Notes: generated by a model not told the origin, from the sequence alone. 64,000 nucleotides of DNA from Acanthopleura granulata (GCA_016165875.1 JABBOT010000004.1:10020889-10084888), one strand, 5' to 3'. Shown: positions 33,101 to 43,463, numbered from the stretch's first letter. Numbers and translations: made by a program.

Positions 33101-34041
33101 GCTTTGATATGCATAATTCCTTTATGACGGGATAGAATTAGCTTATGACGCCGGTCAACATAATGAAAAAAAAATCTTTGATTTGTAGTTAGGATAATTA
33201 TCCATGCAAGTCGAGTGTATGATATTGCTAGTTTATAAATTCAGTGTCTATGAACTTGATACCTGCCTTCACCAGTAATACCTCGTCTACCAAAAGTTCA
33301 TCTGTCTATAAACGAAGAATGGGCGAATATACATCAACGAAAACAATTTTCTCGTCATTACAATCATGAACTACTTTCTCGTGAGTGTCACGATAATAAC
33401 ACCTTATTTGATGTGGTATCATGCACCAAAGAAGGCTTCGTTATTATTGCAATGGGAATGGTATTTTTAATGATTATAGCTTATTCCTGAAACGTTTTGA
33501 AGTATACAGCGTAAAATGCCAATTATATAAATAACCAAATCAAATAAATAAATCCAACAAATGAACTGAAGACATGACTGCACAAGTTCTGATGAGAACT
33601 GATTTGATATCTGTGTTTTGTTTTTTTTCACTTAAACAAGGAATTATAAATACTTGTAAATAGTTCTTGCCTAATATTGTGTTTCTAACATTCTAACTGA
33701 TATAATGTATCCAAACATTTACACTTAAATTTCGGATATGCATGCTGAATTAGAATTCAACTGTAACATTTCTATAATGTGATTAGATGTGACGTCATCG
33801 TACAGTTACATAGCTGAAAGCAACATGAGTTATTGAGATATAATTCAATGGCTTTTTCAATCATCGTGTTTGGTCTGTAAAGTTTGATGCTATAGCCTAT
33901 CCACATGCTTATAGTTACACGTTGGAAAACCGTATTCCTGTTTATATTTCGTTTTCACAAATGTATACTTTTTTGCATTGATAACTAACAATCAAACTAT
34001 GTGCTGAACCATTTAATGCTTAAAAACTACTTACCAAGCAT
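24009..34041 (-). CDS. FC2: factor C-like multidomain serine protease (17 coding exons)
   Basis: The paralogue closest to horseshoe-crab factor C in this window, about 837 aa. Coding exons: 34035-34041, 31430-31586, 30351-30514, 29993-30088, 29544-29723, 29106-29195, 28867-28983, 28234-28401, 27508-27679, 27091-27204, 26873-26976, 26408-26501, 25856-26079, 25294-25580, 24714-25005, 24464-24574, 24009-24145; 2514 nt, all GT-AG with consistent phases. Domains: signal peptide (1-23), N-terminal Cys-rich domain (24-109), EGF-like (110-141), six CCPs (142-201, 202-270, 271-326, 327-385, 386-456, about 515-562), a Gly/Arg-rich linker (457-515), and the trypsin domain (563-837). The mature start RGVDFGLC is nearly the factor C RGVDLGLC, and FYRWKPYCK parallels factor C FYRWRPYCK. 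The linker VITCADPGTP...RQPRLGGGG and the CCP with CESRFYQLVGSQ also match factor C. Triad: TAAHC, DSDIAL, GDSGGP; Asp189 present. No LCCL or C-type lectin module. Confidence 0.88.
24464..24574 (-). CDS. FC2 exon 16: trypsin domain, catalytic Ser
   Basis: Encodes GLPLIVTTKMFCAGHDD and [19 protein letters not shown]. Asp189 and Ser195 are present. 111 nt. Confidence 0.92.
24714..25005 (-). CDS. FC2 exon 15: trypsin domain, catalytic Asp
   Basis: Encodes ASEIHVHPNYDP, DSDIALIRL with the catalytic Asp, VCLPGF, VTGWGETENRTDAG. 292 nt. Confidence 0.92.
25294..25580 (-). CDS. FC2 exon 14: trypsin domain, activation site and catalytic His
   Basis: Encodes CGKSEGARAPV|IRNGEV (inferred cleavage after Val), WPWQVSIA, TAAHC with the catalytic His, LYLGKYYRD. 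287 nt. Confidence 0.92.
25856..26079 (-). CDS. FC2 exon 13: linker and last CCP
   Basis: Encodes LLRRPGYLRPNSR, then INLPSGQFRVLTRITFEC, RQCLRSGDWSGRQPTCIPG. Very like factor C KLPEGHYRVGSRAIYTC ... NWSGRPASCIP. Confidence 0.88.
26408..26501 (-). CDS. FC2 exon 12: start of last CCP and Gly/Arg linker
   Basis: Encodes VITCADPGTPLN, RQPRLGGGGRLGGRR. Corresponds to the basic, low-complexity linker that interrupts the last CCP in factor C. Confidence 0.8.
26873..26976 (-). CDS. FC2 exon 11: second half of CCP5
   Basis: Encodes IEITCNEGFLISGPN, ICQANGEWSGRVARCIR. 104 nt, conserved in all three genes. Confidence 0.85.
27091..27204 (-). CDS. FC2 exon 10: end of CCP4, Thr-rich spacer, start of CCP5
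   Basis: Encodes CTVTTTTAPPVTCPALSAPN and VYTPGQ. The donor GT|GTAGGT gives the phase needed to read VIEITC across the junction. The Thr/Pro run is a possible O-glycosylation site and is missing in FC1. Confidence 0.75.
27508..27679 (-). CDS. FC2 exon 9: CCP4
   Basis: Encodes QCDKPVINNGIV, ITITCPAGFTLQG, LTCQQNTAWNRPAP. The last Cys is in the next exon. 172 nt. Confidence 0.85.
28234..28401 (-). CDS. FC2 exon 8: CGQPP-type CCP
   Basis: Encodes [46 protein letters not shown] phase 1-1 exon with no counterpart in FC1; it is the single-copy relative of the five CCP exons in FC3. Confidence 0.88.
28867..28983 (-). CDS. FC2 exon 7: second half of CCP2
   Basis: Encodes RRVRFTCDDGYSLEG, LNCLPTSQWNAATPSC. 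117 nt, as in FC1. Absent from FC3. Confidence 0.85.
29106..29195 (-). CDS. FC2 exon 6: first half of CCP2
   Basis: Encodes EYSCTVPTATRGLN and TSDNPNG. 90 nt, as in FC1. Confidence 0.8.
29544..29723 (-). CDS. FC2 exon 5: CCP1
   Basis: Encodes TCSAAPWIANGRK, YLCNNGYVLVGPN, RCERTGVWSGGEARC. Complete one-exon sushi domain, 180 nt, phase 1-1. Confidence 0.85.
29993..30088 (-). CDS. FC2 exon 4: EGF-like domain
   Basis: Encodes CQCQNNGVCNAQSGACQCPS, GFSGSRCERRDG. Matches factor C CQCKNGGICDQRTGACSC. 96 nt. Confidence 0.88.
30351..30514 (-). CDS. FC2 exon 3: Cys-rich LPS-binding-type module
   Basis: Encodes CTYFYRWKPYCKACDEFDH, SCNPTRTGGCSSCPSGRYG. RWK replaces the factor C LPS-binding RWR, keeping basic-Trp-basic. 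164 nt. Confidence 0.9.
30902..30955 (-). CDS. Possible 54-nt cassette exon of FC2
   Basis: A segment bounded by AGCAG and GA|GTAAGT that is open in the phase needed between exons 2 and 3 (phase 2-2, 18 codons). Skipping or inclusion both keep the frame. FC1 and FC3 have no counterpart. Another frame of the same DNA reads TCADNTAQYFHTICCGG, which looks protein-like but does not fit the phase. Not counted in the 837-aa model. Confidence 0.25.
31430..31586 (-). CDS. FC2 exon 2: signal peptide and start of factor C N-domain
   Basis: Acceptor TTTCAG, donor GA|GTAAGA. Encodes LTLIALAAVFWTGCEG, then RGVDFGLCSDSSATCLCGS and LQIEISIK. Direct match in layout to the horseshoe-crab factor C mature N-terminus. 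Confidence 0.85.
32648..32686. repeat. Perfect 16-bp inverted repeat (hairpin), in FC2 intron 1
   Basis: ttatatcctgctggaa (32648-32663), 7-nt spacer, ttccagcaggatataa (32671-32686). Arms are exact reverse complements. Confidence 0.9.
34035..34041 (-). CDS. FC2 exon 1: 7-nt coding start exon
   Basis: ATG CTT G followed by GTAAGTAG, phase 1. Joined to exon 2 it reads MLDFVRMLTLIALAAVFW, a signal peptide. The intron is about 2.4 kb. The alternative is an ATG at 31596 read through the acceptor, giving MISDFVRML. Confidence 0.6.
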
Positions 34042-36700
34042 TATAATTGTTTCTACGGTAGTACGGGTGGGTAAGCGCTTTCGGTACAGTTGATCGTCAC
34101 AGAATGCGGTCCTCTGTACAGGACAGGGTAAGGTGGAAAAACTGACTCCTTGGGTAGCTGAGAAACTTTTACCCTTCAAAAGGAATCAGATCGTGGGTAT
34201 ATGCAAAAGCTAAGCTACAAGACTTGTAGCTGGGCAGCTTAATTAAAATGACTTGGTCGCACGTTGCCGGCTTATTTGTGACACCAGCTCTCCCATACAG
34301 TCTTTATAGGTCGTCTCAGATAAACAGGACATTCAGTTCCCGTTGTTTAAAGGCCCAACCGGGTTAATTGTCACGGCAATGCAAACAATCTAGAACGTAG
34401 GAGCGCTCCGCCCAGAGCTTTACGTTTTAGCTGCTACTTCCTGGCTGTGGTGTGCCATGCAACAGACATTGCACTCCAGGATAGGATTATCATTCGGGAT
34501 GGTTCACTCTATATAAGGGCCTAACTACAGGTCTGTATGTGCGTGCAAGATGGAAAACTCCTTAAATTCAGATTTAAGGCTAAATAATAGTCGACACTGG
34601 TGTGAACAGCTGGATATTCAGTAAAGGAAGAGAATGTGTTAGAGACATAAAGACGTCTGTGATTAACTCCTCTACACATCCATGCTATTACATTTGTGTG
34701 TCGTGAAATAATGATACTCCTAAACTAAATGCGTTCTCTTAAGCATTTATGCTAGAGTTATTTGCTTCCAGTCGCGATAGTTAATATTTTATCTTATTCG
34801 TCAAACTGGTAGTTATTTTTAGAGAGACTTAGCAAGGCATTTTTGTCTGCATGTATAGAATCTAAGCCTTGTCGATCATCACAACGTAAGACCACTCAGT
34901 CCTCGGGGGATTATCTTGTGATAACACGTGATAATAGACGATACATTCTGTTACTGTCGTATGGGAAGTACGTCAGGGGTAATCCATCGTGTCAACTGCA
35001 CTCTGTATATCTGACCTCTGATTCACAGTCGACAAGGTCACTTCGGAGATAGCCGTCTCGTCACAAGCCGTCCTGTCCAATGAAAACGAGAGATGTGTAG
35101 AGATCCGGATGGGCCTCATCGGGGGATATGCAGTTTGTGGATTTCTCATAAGTCAGAGAGAACTTCACATACAGGCTATTTTGTTATGACTTTACTTCAA
35201 ACGAGATGTCATTATTAGCATATATCCTAAGCAAACAAGAAATGCAACATGCAACATAAATCTATATTGTCAGATTGGATAACAATACGTAAAGGTTTAC
35301 AAAGAAAATTATTCCAGTGGTTCCAACTGTTATTTATTTTGGAGACACCTGTGAACAATGACAAATGACGCACATGATCGATAGAATTTGCACGTCTGCA
35401 TGATGATGACACTTGTCTAGAAACTTCTTGTTCAAATATACATTAGAGTTTTCCTAGAACTGTCGGCATGTTTATTCAAACTCTCAAAGAATGCTGATCT
35501 GTTTCTAGCGAGTAGGTTAGAGTGTAGTCTTCAGTTCGAAAAACTAGTGTGATAGGGTGTGATAAAATTTGTAAGTGTGATTCGGCCTCTAACAACCAGC
35601 TTAAGCCTGAAAGTGGAAAATGGTTGTATGTGTGTCGTGTATCATCTGTGCAGGGAGTAAAAAAATTTTTTTATGTTCGCACTGTTGTAAGATGACGCGG
35701 CATGGTGTCAAACAGAATAAGGTGTCATATGGAGGAGAATATGGAAGTCGCCAGCAGCACTCACACATTTATATGTATGCCCACAGATGGTAAAACTTAT
35801 TTAATGAACGGTTTGCGTTTGATGTATACTCTGGCAATTCTTGCAGCCAACAGCGTGCTATGAATTGAACTCATTTTCATAAACAAATCTGTGAGCAAAT
35901 GTCGCATAGATTTGAGTCACACGCCTGGCCTTGCACGTGGTGGCGTATATGTAAAAGAACCTGTGAACACTTTTACATCCAAAAGAAGGCTGGTGTTGCA
36001 TATTCCAGATCTATACATATACAGTGTTTGTGTTTATATTTTCACGCAAAAAATATTTAGAATAAGACAGAACGTATTCTATTATCACGATATTTTGAAA
36101 CTTCATCATGTTACCAGTAAGTGCATGCTTACTAAATTAGAGACGAAATCAGATAAAACGTGAGCACTTACCAACAGATGATTTGATAACAAATGCCAAG
36201 TCAGTACAAACGCAAATTTATATCGTGACATTCTAATTTAACTGGTGAACATAGCAAGTAGCAAACATTCCATTCTTTTTGACATTTAGACTAATACTTT
36301 TAAAGTTATGGATAAGTTATTACTCTAAATTGTAGCATATAAAGATTGTATCTAATCTGGCTAAATGATATGCCGCTAAATGTTCTTACATTATCTAGAC
36401 AGCAGGACAGATATTCGAAATGTATAATTCACAGATCTCGATTTCCGGTCGGCCATTGGCTGCGGTCCTCTCGAATCACTTTTTAACAGTACCAAAATAT
36501 TTACAGGTAAAGATTACCATAGCTAACCTAGCATGAATATATTGGTGCAGAGGCTGCCAAAATGTTTTGGCACCATTCACAAAGCAGAGCATTGTAGCAA
36601 TCGTCGATTTGCAACGTTGAATCGCATTGTTGACTAAGCTCTGTGCAGCATTTCCCATAGGAACGCTTTGCAACAATAGTCGTCTTTCAGCGGTGGATGC
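34042..36700. other. FC2 upstream side of the FC2-FC3 divergent spacer
   Basis: Contains the FC2 5' flank. No gene recognised; the longer open frames here are not protein-like. Confidence 0.5.
34510..34517 (-). promoter_or_regulatory. Possible TATA box for FC2
   Basis: Reads CTTATATA on the minus strand, about 470 nt upstream of the FC2 ATG. The motif is near-palindromic and also reads TATATAAG on the plus strand. No other core promoter element is evident, so this is weak. Confidence 0.2.
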
Positions 36701-36707
36701 TTTACAT

Positions 36708-36902
36708 ATATTTATTTACTTATTTACTTATTTATTTATTTATTTATTTATTCATTCATTCATTTGGTATTTTACGCCGTGCTCAAGAATATTTCACTTA
36801 TACGACGACGGCCCGCATTATGGTGGGAGGAATCCGGGCACAGCCAGGGGAAAACCCACGACCATCTGCAGGTTGCTGGCGGATCTTCCCTGTCGGAGAG
36901 GG
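36708..36902 (-). mobile_element. SINE copy, minus orientation, 3' part
   Basis: Long (TTTA)n tail, then ttttacgccgtgctcaagaa, cattatggtgggagga, and gaccatctgcaggttgctgg; head missing. Confidence 0.8.
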
Positions 36903-39171
36903 ATTTACATATAGGCCTGTTGCATACTAATGGAAAGTGGGGAAGTACCCCAAAAGCGTAAGGTGTCGCCTGAAATCCTAACACAATTTCAGGATCTACC
37001 AAATTCTATAAACATGTGTGCAAGGCGAAAATGTAAACGCCTTATGCATAATAGGTATAGGAAATTTGCTCTCCAAACAAGTATTATTGTTAACAACGTC
37101 AGAATTGAATAAGTCACAGAGTAGTGCAGCTTTCAGACAGGGAATAGAAGTTTGTTCTTTCATCTGCCAAGCATGTACCGTGTGTTGATTTAATATATAT
37201 AATAAATATAATATGGCCGGATTTATATCAAAAGAAAAATATAATGACTACAATTCTCATTTTAAGACATAAAAGTTTCTCCAAGGCTCTGTTTTGGGTA
37301 AAACATAGAGATTATTTTCCAACTGAGAAATATCTATCTATGCTGTATATGGGTTCTCAACCTTTTTCACCAAACAATGGCAGATTTTTTTCGGTATTGA
37401 AAATTAATCAAACATAGGTATATATTAACATTCATACCACGAACTATGATTCCCAAAGAACCGCGTGTACAAGTATTTCCCATGATTGTGTCTGTCTGTG
37501 TTGCCAGAATTTTTGACTGAAAACATATTTCTGTCGGAGATTAATATCCTAGTCTGTTAAAGATTTTAGAATTTGGTGAAAAATGAACATAATCAATATA
37601 AACAAGGCAGAAATGTGACTTTGTAACTCCGGATAGATCTATCTCTCTGACAGAATGTATGAAGCTAAAATTCTTCAACAGATATATTTGTCATTGAAAT
37701 GACAAAAACAATTGTGGCTCGACGTAATGTTCATAGTTTTCAGGAATATAATTGTTGCACAGTTGTAAAATTGGTGGTGATAGGGATCTGGAAATCCGAG
37801 ATTATAGGACATATATAGGCAGAAGTATCTTATCCTCCGTTATTTTGCTTTATCTGATATAAAGTGTGAAGTTAGTGGACAAACAAAACCAAGTTAACTG
37901 TTCTTTCTTGCTCAATGTAAGCCCTGGACCTACTACTGTGTCTGTCGCTGACATTTCTAGATTAGCGATGCATTTTAGAATTTCTATGTGGTAAAAGACG
38001 AAAGCTGTGAAATTCAAGTGTTCAGCCATCCAAATGATTTTAGCTCTGCCACACATCATATTTTACTCACATACAAACTAGTAACAACTAATGCTTGTTG
38101 ACACCAAACATATCAGTAATTGGATTGAAGATATCAGAAATTTATGATATTCGGAATGAAATTGTGATATCTGGAATGATTTTAAAACACCTTAAATTAT
38201 TTGAAGATATCATTAATTTATTTGAAGATATCATGATTTATTTTAAGATATCACGAAAACTGGAATAAAAGATAAAACTGCTTACCATACAGTCGATGTA
38301 GAATATACGCCAGTCGTTTTACTTCAAATGTCTTTAATAAAAGGATTTTTCGCTTCAATAAATCACTGGTGGCACTCTTACTGAAAAGGACATCGTCAGT
38401 CCTCAGGCGAATATACTAATTTTCAACTCCATTAATTCAATATATGCATATAGGCCAATGTTTCTTTTATAATTTTCGTCTTTACCTTTAAGCAAATGGC
38501 AGTAATCCACCGAAACACAGCATAGTTGACGAAATAAGGCAACAGCGACTGATACATATTTGATAGCTCCTACCCCAAGTTTATTTTAACTGAATTCAAG
38601 ATTTACGATGACATTGCAGTTTTGCTGGAGTCTGTTGATCAAGCAGCTTACCCCTAGTAATCGCGGAGATAGTAAAGACGGAAACTTTGTCAGATGAATG
38701 TTTGTTTTGAGCTTTGAAAGACATGGAATAAGACAAAAGCAGTCTGCAGTGAAAGTTTTGGGCTTATTTGTTGCTTATTATTGCTTACATGCAGGCCAGG
38801 GTGAATGTTAATAAAGCAGATGCAATCAGATTCAGCAGGTTTAAGGTGTACAGACTCTTCCGGTTATTGGAAATATGCCTGCTATCTCGACGAGGGGGAT
38901 AAAGAATTCAATCATCTGAGGCAGTGTGAGGGTCTCAGAGGAGAAGAATTATGATGGTAGGTTGACAAGTTTCGTGCGTGGAGGCGAAAGGGTCAAGATA
39001 AACGGTGTTAAAGTTTACCTGGTGAAAGCCGCTGTTAATCTTTGTATTTTGTACACAAGCAAAGTACACATTAAAAGGCTAAAAGAGTGTCCTAGTTACA
39101 GTATATCTTATTCCAAGAGCTAGGGGCTGAATAAACATATATGTTTATTACATCAACATGATGCTGTTATT
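36903..39171. other. Intergenic DNA
   Basis: No coding exon recognised. Contains the GATATC cluster at 38128-38255. Confidence 0.5.
38128..38255. repeat. Cluster of five GATATC palindromes
   Basis: Five GATATC sites within about 125 bp, three in the context (t)gaagatatca or aagatatca with irregular spacing of about 20-40 bp. A degenerate tandem repeat or a site array. Confidence 0.6.
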
Positions 39172-39372
39172 TCTTTATTTATTTATTTGATTTGTGTTTT
39201 ACGCCATGCTCAAAAATATTTCACTTATATGACGGCGGCCATCATTATGGTGGGAGGAAACCTGACAGGGCCCTGGAGAAACCCACGAGCATAGTCAGGG
39301 GGCTTGCAGACCTTTCCATGTACAACTGGAGAGGAAGACATTGGGTCATTCCGCTGCAAGGAGGCTCCCCAC
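39172..39372 (-). mobile_element. SINE copy, minus orientation
   Basis: (TTTA)n, tgttttacgccatgctcaaa, cattatggtgggagga, and a degraded head end with aaggaggctcc. Confidence 0.78.
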
Positions 39373-39458
39373 TCCTATCGTGCCTTTGTGAAGAGTTGTA
39401 ATCAAAATGCGGCTTAGATATATCTATAGCTTCTAAAACAGCATGTAAGAAATAATTT

Positions 39459-39540
39459 ATTCATTAATTTATTTAAATATTGCTTTAGGTGGTATTTCAT
39501 TGATTACGATGGCGGCCAGCATTATGGTGGGAGGGAAACT
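39459..39540 (-). mobile_element. SINE fragment, minus orientation
   Basis: Tail and ggcggccagcattatggtgggaggg only. Confidence 0.6.
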
Positions 39541-40498
39541 TAAGAAATAATACACAAGTAGTAAAGAGTGAAGAAGTCATCAGTTTCAAAGATGCGGGAA
39601 AGACAGCTGATATTCGAGGCCTATTAAAGTTCCATGTCAAACACAATCATAGATACATATAAGTCTCGCTTTGATTACAACTGTTCAGAAAAGTACCGTG
39701 TTGATGCGATAAAAATGAATGCTTAAACAGCCCCTCGCCCCGGGTTATATAAAATTACATACAACTGTGGGGAAAATCCACAGTCGATGCTTCCAAGTTA
39801 CACAATTTAGACAGGGTCTAATAAATGCTACAAGGCGAGATAGCATACGATATATAAGACAATATATAAGACCCCCTGGTTTATTACTATAAAAATAAGC
39901 ATTGTTTTTCCTTTCGTAGTAAAGAAAACGTGAAGGCAGACTTTGGCCATCCTTGTAAGAAAAAGATCCCGATAATATGTACCAAGGGGCCCATCTGTTG
40001 CCTCCTTTAAATCCTTCATGGATTGTTTAAGGCCATTACAAATAGTATAACTTAAGAATGCCTTTGGGCTGTTCACGTTAATGTGCGGGGACAAATACTA
40101 TTTTAATGATTAAATGTCTGCTAGGAATTGTGCAGCGGAGAACAGAGAAATCTCAATTGCACATTATCGTGCACTCGTCGGGCTCAAGTGACCTGTAACG
40201 TTGATAAAGCCATCACGGATTAATGCAACACTATGTAACATACTTCATTTGAAGTTGCTCATAATCTGCATTATGAAGGTATGTCATATTTCGTCCATGT
40301 TGTTTATCCAGTGAGTTACTGATGTTACCGAGACAAATTAAGTGCTGTGTTATACATATCATACATCAGTGTAACTATCTTGTTTTTACATGCTCTAATT
40401 AAAATCAGATGTTTTGCAAATTCATGAACTAATAACGTTGTAGCACATTACATGCACCTCCCCATACTGTACAGCTGAAAGTGCATTCACGGAAATAT

Positions 40499-40534
40499 AG
40501 TGACCTTCCCCGACGTAAGCCACGGAAGGTCACT
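40499..40534. repeat. Perfect 11-bp inverted repeat (hairpin)
   Basis: agtgaccttcc (40499-40509), 14-nt spacer, ggaaggtcact (40524-40534). Confidence 0.85.
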
Positions 40535-41128
40535 AACAGTACAACTATCAGCCAATAAATACTCCACATTAAGCGCAAAAATGGGGGAAATTACACATCC
40601 AGGACACTGTCTTCAAAACACCCATTGGTGTATTTATGTTTGTGCAGATCAATAGCTAATGCAGAAGATTTTAAAATATGACCCGATATAAATTAAATTG
40701 TTCAAAATAAAAGTGTCACTGCAGGTAGAATACTCGGAATCCCGTTCTATTTGTTGCATACAAATTTGACATTTCATTGCGAAGCCATATAGATGGAGTG
40801 TGGTTTTACTCCCTATGCTGTTCTAGTTTGTATTGGGGTGGTATTTAAGCTGATAAATACCTATAGTGAGGATTGTTTTTCATTTGACCTATGAAAGACC
40901 AAGTCTTAAAAACTGTTCTTACTACTGCCATCTGCTAATCTGTGCCCAGATAAACACTTAACCGCGTAGGGACCGTCGACGAAGTACGTACGCTCAAATT
41001 CAGAAATTTTTGACAAACCCTCCCCCACTATGCATCTTGTAGAAAATTCATTGACCCGTCTCCCTCCCTTTGGGTAATACCGTCAGCCACCATGTAGGTT
41101 CATAAAATGTACAGAACTATAACAATGC

Positions 41129-41368
41129 ATTTATTTGTTTATTTTTTTATTTCATTGCTGTTTTATACGACGGTGGCCAGTATTATGGTGTGAGGAAACC
41201 GTGCGGAGCCAGGTTTAAACATACGGCCATCCGCAGGTTGCTGGCAGACCTTCCCACGTATACGGCCGGAGAGCAAGCCAGCATTAGCTGGACTTGAACT
41301 TACAGCGACCGCATTGGTGGGAGGCTTCTGGGTCACTGCGATGCGCTAGCGGGCTGACCAACTGAGCG
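41129..41368 (-). mobile_element. Near full-length SINE, minus orientation
   Basis: Tail, body (ggccagtattatggtgtgagg, catccgcaggttgctggcag), B-box region (gctggacttgaactt) and a head ending gctgaccaactgagc (box A complement). Confidence 0.82.
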
Positions 41369-41456
41369 TTATTTAGTTTTAAACAATTCAGTAATATTTA
41401 ACCATTCCATTCAATTATTTCAAAGAAAAATAAATAAACAAATCTAGGTGCTGTAC

Positions 41457-41678
41457 TCACAGGTTTACTGTGATAGATTTTTTGACCTGGAAATAGGGCG
41501 AAACCTTCGTAATGTGTTTTCGCTTCACGTTTTCGGGTTTTCGTCCTTCGCCCTTTGCCCTCTGTGTTTCATGTAAAAACGTCGAAACGCTAGTGGCCGC
41601 ACACGGCTTCCATAGTTTCCAGTTCTGGTAATCCTTGACTGAACAGTGTTGGCTGAAAAGTCTTGGCTGATCAAACAT
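41457..41678 (-). CDS. Candidate orphan first exon of an unknown gene
   Basis: Minus-strand ATG frame in a locally GC-richer patch. Encodes MFDQPRLFSQHCSVKDYQNW and so on, then a basic stretch and KHITKVSPYFQVKK. After 'TVNL' the DNA reads CCT|GTGAGTAC, a good donor in phase 2. 'SPYF' after basic residues recalls MBD4-like glycosylases, but this is too short to claim and no downstream exon is visible at lower coordinates. Confidence 0.25.
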   Translation of the reverse strand: MFDQPRLFSQHCSVKDYQNWKLWKPCAATSVSTFLHETQRAKGEGRKPENVKRKHITKVSPYFQVKKSITVNL

Positions 41679-42235
41679 ACCACGTGCTAATGGCGCCTAC
41701 TCGCCGACAACCATTTCGGACACCTACTCTGTTCGGCACATTGCTACACAATATATCGCGAACATTGCAAAACAATATAAAGCACGTACCTACTCACGTT
41801 GTAAGCAATGTACTCACCAACGTACGTACATTATGGACGTATAATTTATATTCTCATCTTATCGTTTATTACAGTGCAATGGAGATGTGAAACCGTCTTT
41901 ATTTATTTTCTACATAAGAATTAGTTTAAGAACACTTAACTATTTATGAGAATTACATGTAAGTTAATGTCACAGATTATAGGCCTATCCTGTTCAAGGC
42001 GATAATGAATCTTCCAAAATAAAACAGCCGCGAGGGAAGGAGAGGGAGTTGCTAAACTCTCAGCTATTATACAGGGAGTCCAAAAAGTCGCGCATCATCC
42101 TGGTGTGGCAAATGTGGTTTTCTCTCGTGCTTTGGAATGTGTTTCATTGAACTTGGGCGGCTGGTAGGCTTCTCATTGACAAATGATACTTCCTAAGCTA
42201 TAAGGCTAAACACTGCGGTCCAAGTAACGTTCCAA

Positions 42236-42253
42236 AATATATATATATGTATG

Positions 42254-42290
<37 letters not shown>

Positions 42291-42292
42291 AC
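42236..42292. repeat. (TA)n / (TG)n microsatellite
   Basis: Alternating atat/tatg followed by tgtgtgtg. Confidence 0.95.
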
Positions 42293-43027
42293 CGTTACAT
42301 AATGGACATCACATTTCATATAGATGAGATACCGACGGTAATGGCTAGTTAAAAATAAATACGATTCTATTATACCTTGTGTTTTCCTACTACATACAAC
42401 GTTGAACATCAAGGCGTCTAAATTCACAGACATACGAATCACAACATACTGATGTCATGACTCGCGTCACAATACCGACCTTGGACGACATCATTTCAAC
42501 GTAGGGAGTTCTCCCAGGTGGTCCATCAAAATCATTAGCACTACTATTAAATCACGTGAATCAATAAATAAAATATATTGCACAGTAAAGGTTGAACACC
42601 TAAATACTGTTTTGAGTCAGCGGTGAAAATGATGTTTCTTTTTGTGACGTCATGGTATCTGGGTGTGAAAATCAATAAGAAATGACAAAAGGGATAGGCC
42701 TATTTCAGTTTTATCAGTGAAGAAAGTCCTAGTATTTCACTGATGTATAAATAACAAACAACAGAGCACGGAGCATATGAAGATATTTATACGAACAACT
42801 AATCAGAAATTTGTGAAACCAGTAAACAAAAACTGATTTCCTGCTAACACACTTCACCTCTCAGCTTTGAGTGGGAGATTTGCTTTTCCAAGAGGCCCAT
42901 GCTGTTGTTGACAGGAAACATTGGAATGTAGCGGAGGAGGGGTAGAAGATTGTTTAATTTATGCTCCGTTTGATCATTTTCCTGACTAATTCATGTGAAA
43001 AAATTTTAATGTAGGTATAATAGAACA

Positions 43028-43195
43028 GAAATAATGAACCCTTATCTAGTCACGTTTGCTAGTTTTGCCTCGTGATATGTGAAAGAGTTGACATTTTAAA
43101 ACTCTGACGCCTTCGGCCACTCGTTCTAAAATATTAACTATTCCAGTCACTATGATAAAACGAGCAAAAGTGACTAGATAAAGGTTCATTATTTC
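43028..43195. mobile_element. Short inverted-repeat element (MITE-like)
   Basis: Exact 13-bp termini gaaataatgaacc (43028-43040) and ggttcattatttc (43183-43195). The inverted similarity continues inward for about 50 bp (ctagtcac with gtgactag, gcctcgt with acgagc). 168 bp, no coding capacity. No clear target duplication at these boundaries. Confidence 0.65.
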
Positions 43196-43440
43196 TTAAA
43201 CAATTCATAATTATACAGAAAGATTAACGTGTAAGTCATGTGAACTGTAATAATTATATTTCTTGAGGCGCCATACAGACACAACCTGCCCCGGCTTTAG
43301 GGAAAGAGTCGTCCATCGGATTCGTCTTGTAAAACTATCACGTTGAAGAATGTTGTCTGGTCTTCAGTGTAATTCTCAGTAAAGGTTATCCATCTTTATC
43401 TAAAACCACTAATGATCAATCAGTTATATACATAAGGACC

Positions 43441-43463
43441 AAAAAAAAAAAAAAAAAAAAAAA
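43441..43463. repeat. Poly(A) run
   Basis: 22-23 consecutive A; a possible retroposon tail but nothing recognisable lies upstream. Confidence 0.8.

Noticed and set aside
36627..37002. Several overlapping 65-95 codon frames
   Set aside because: Translations of the SINE body and tail.
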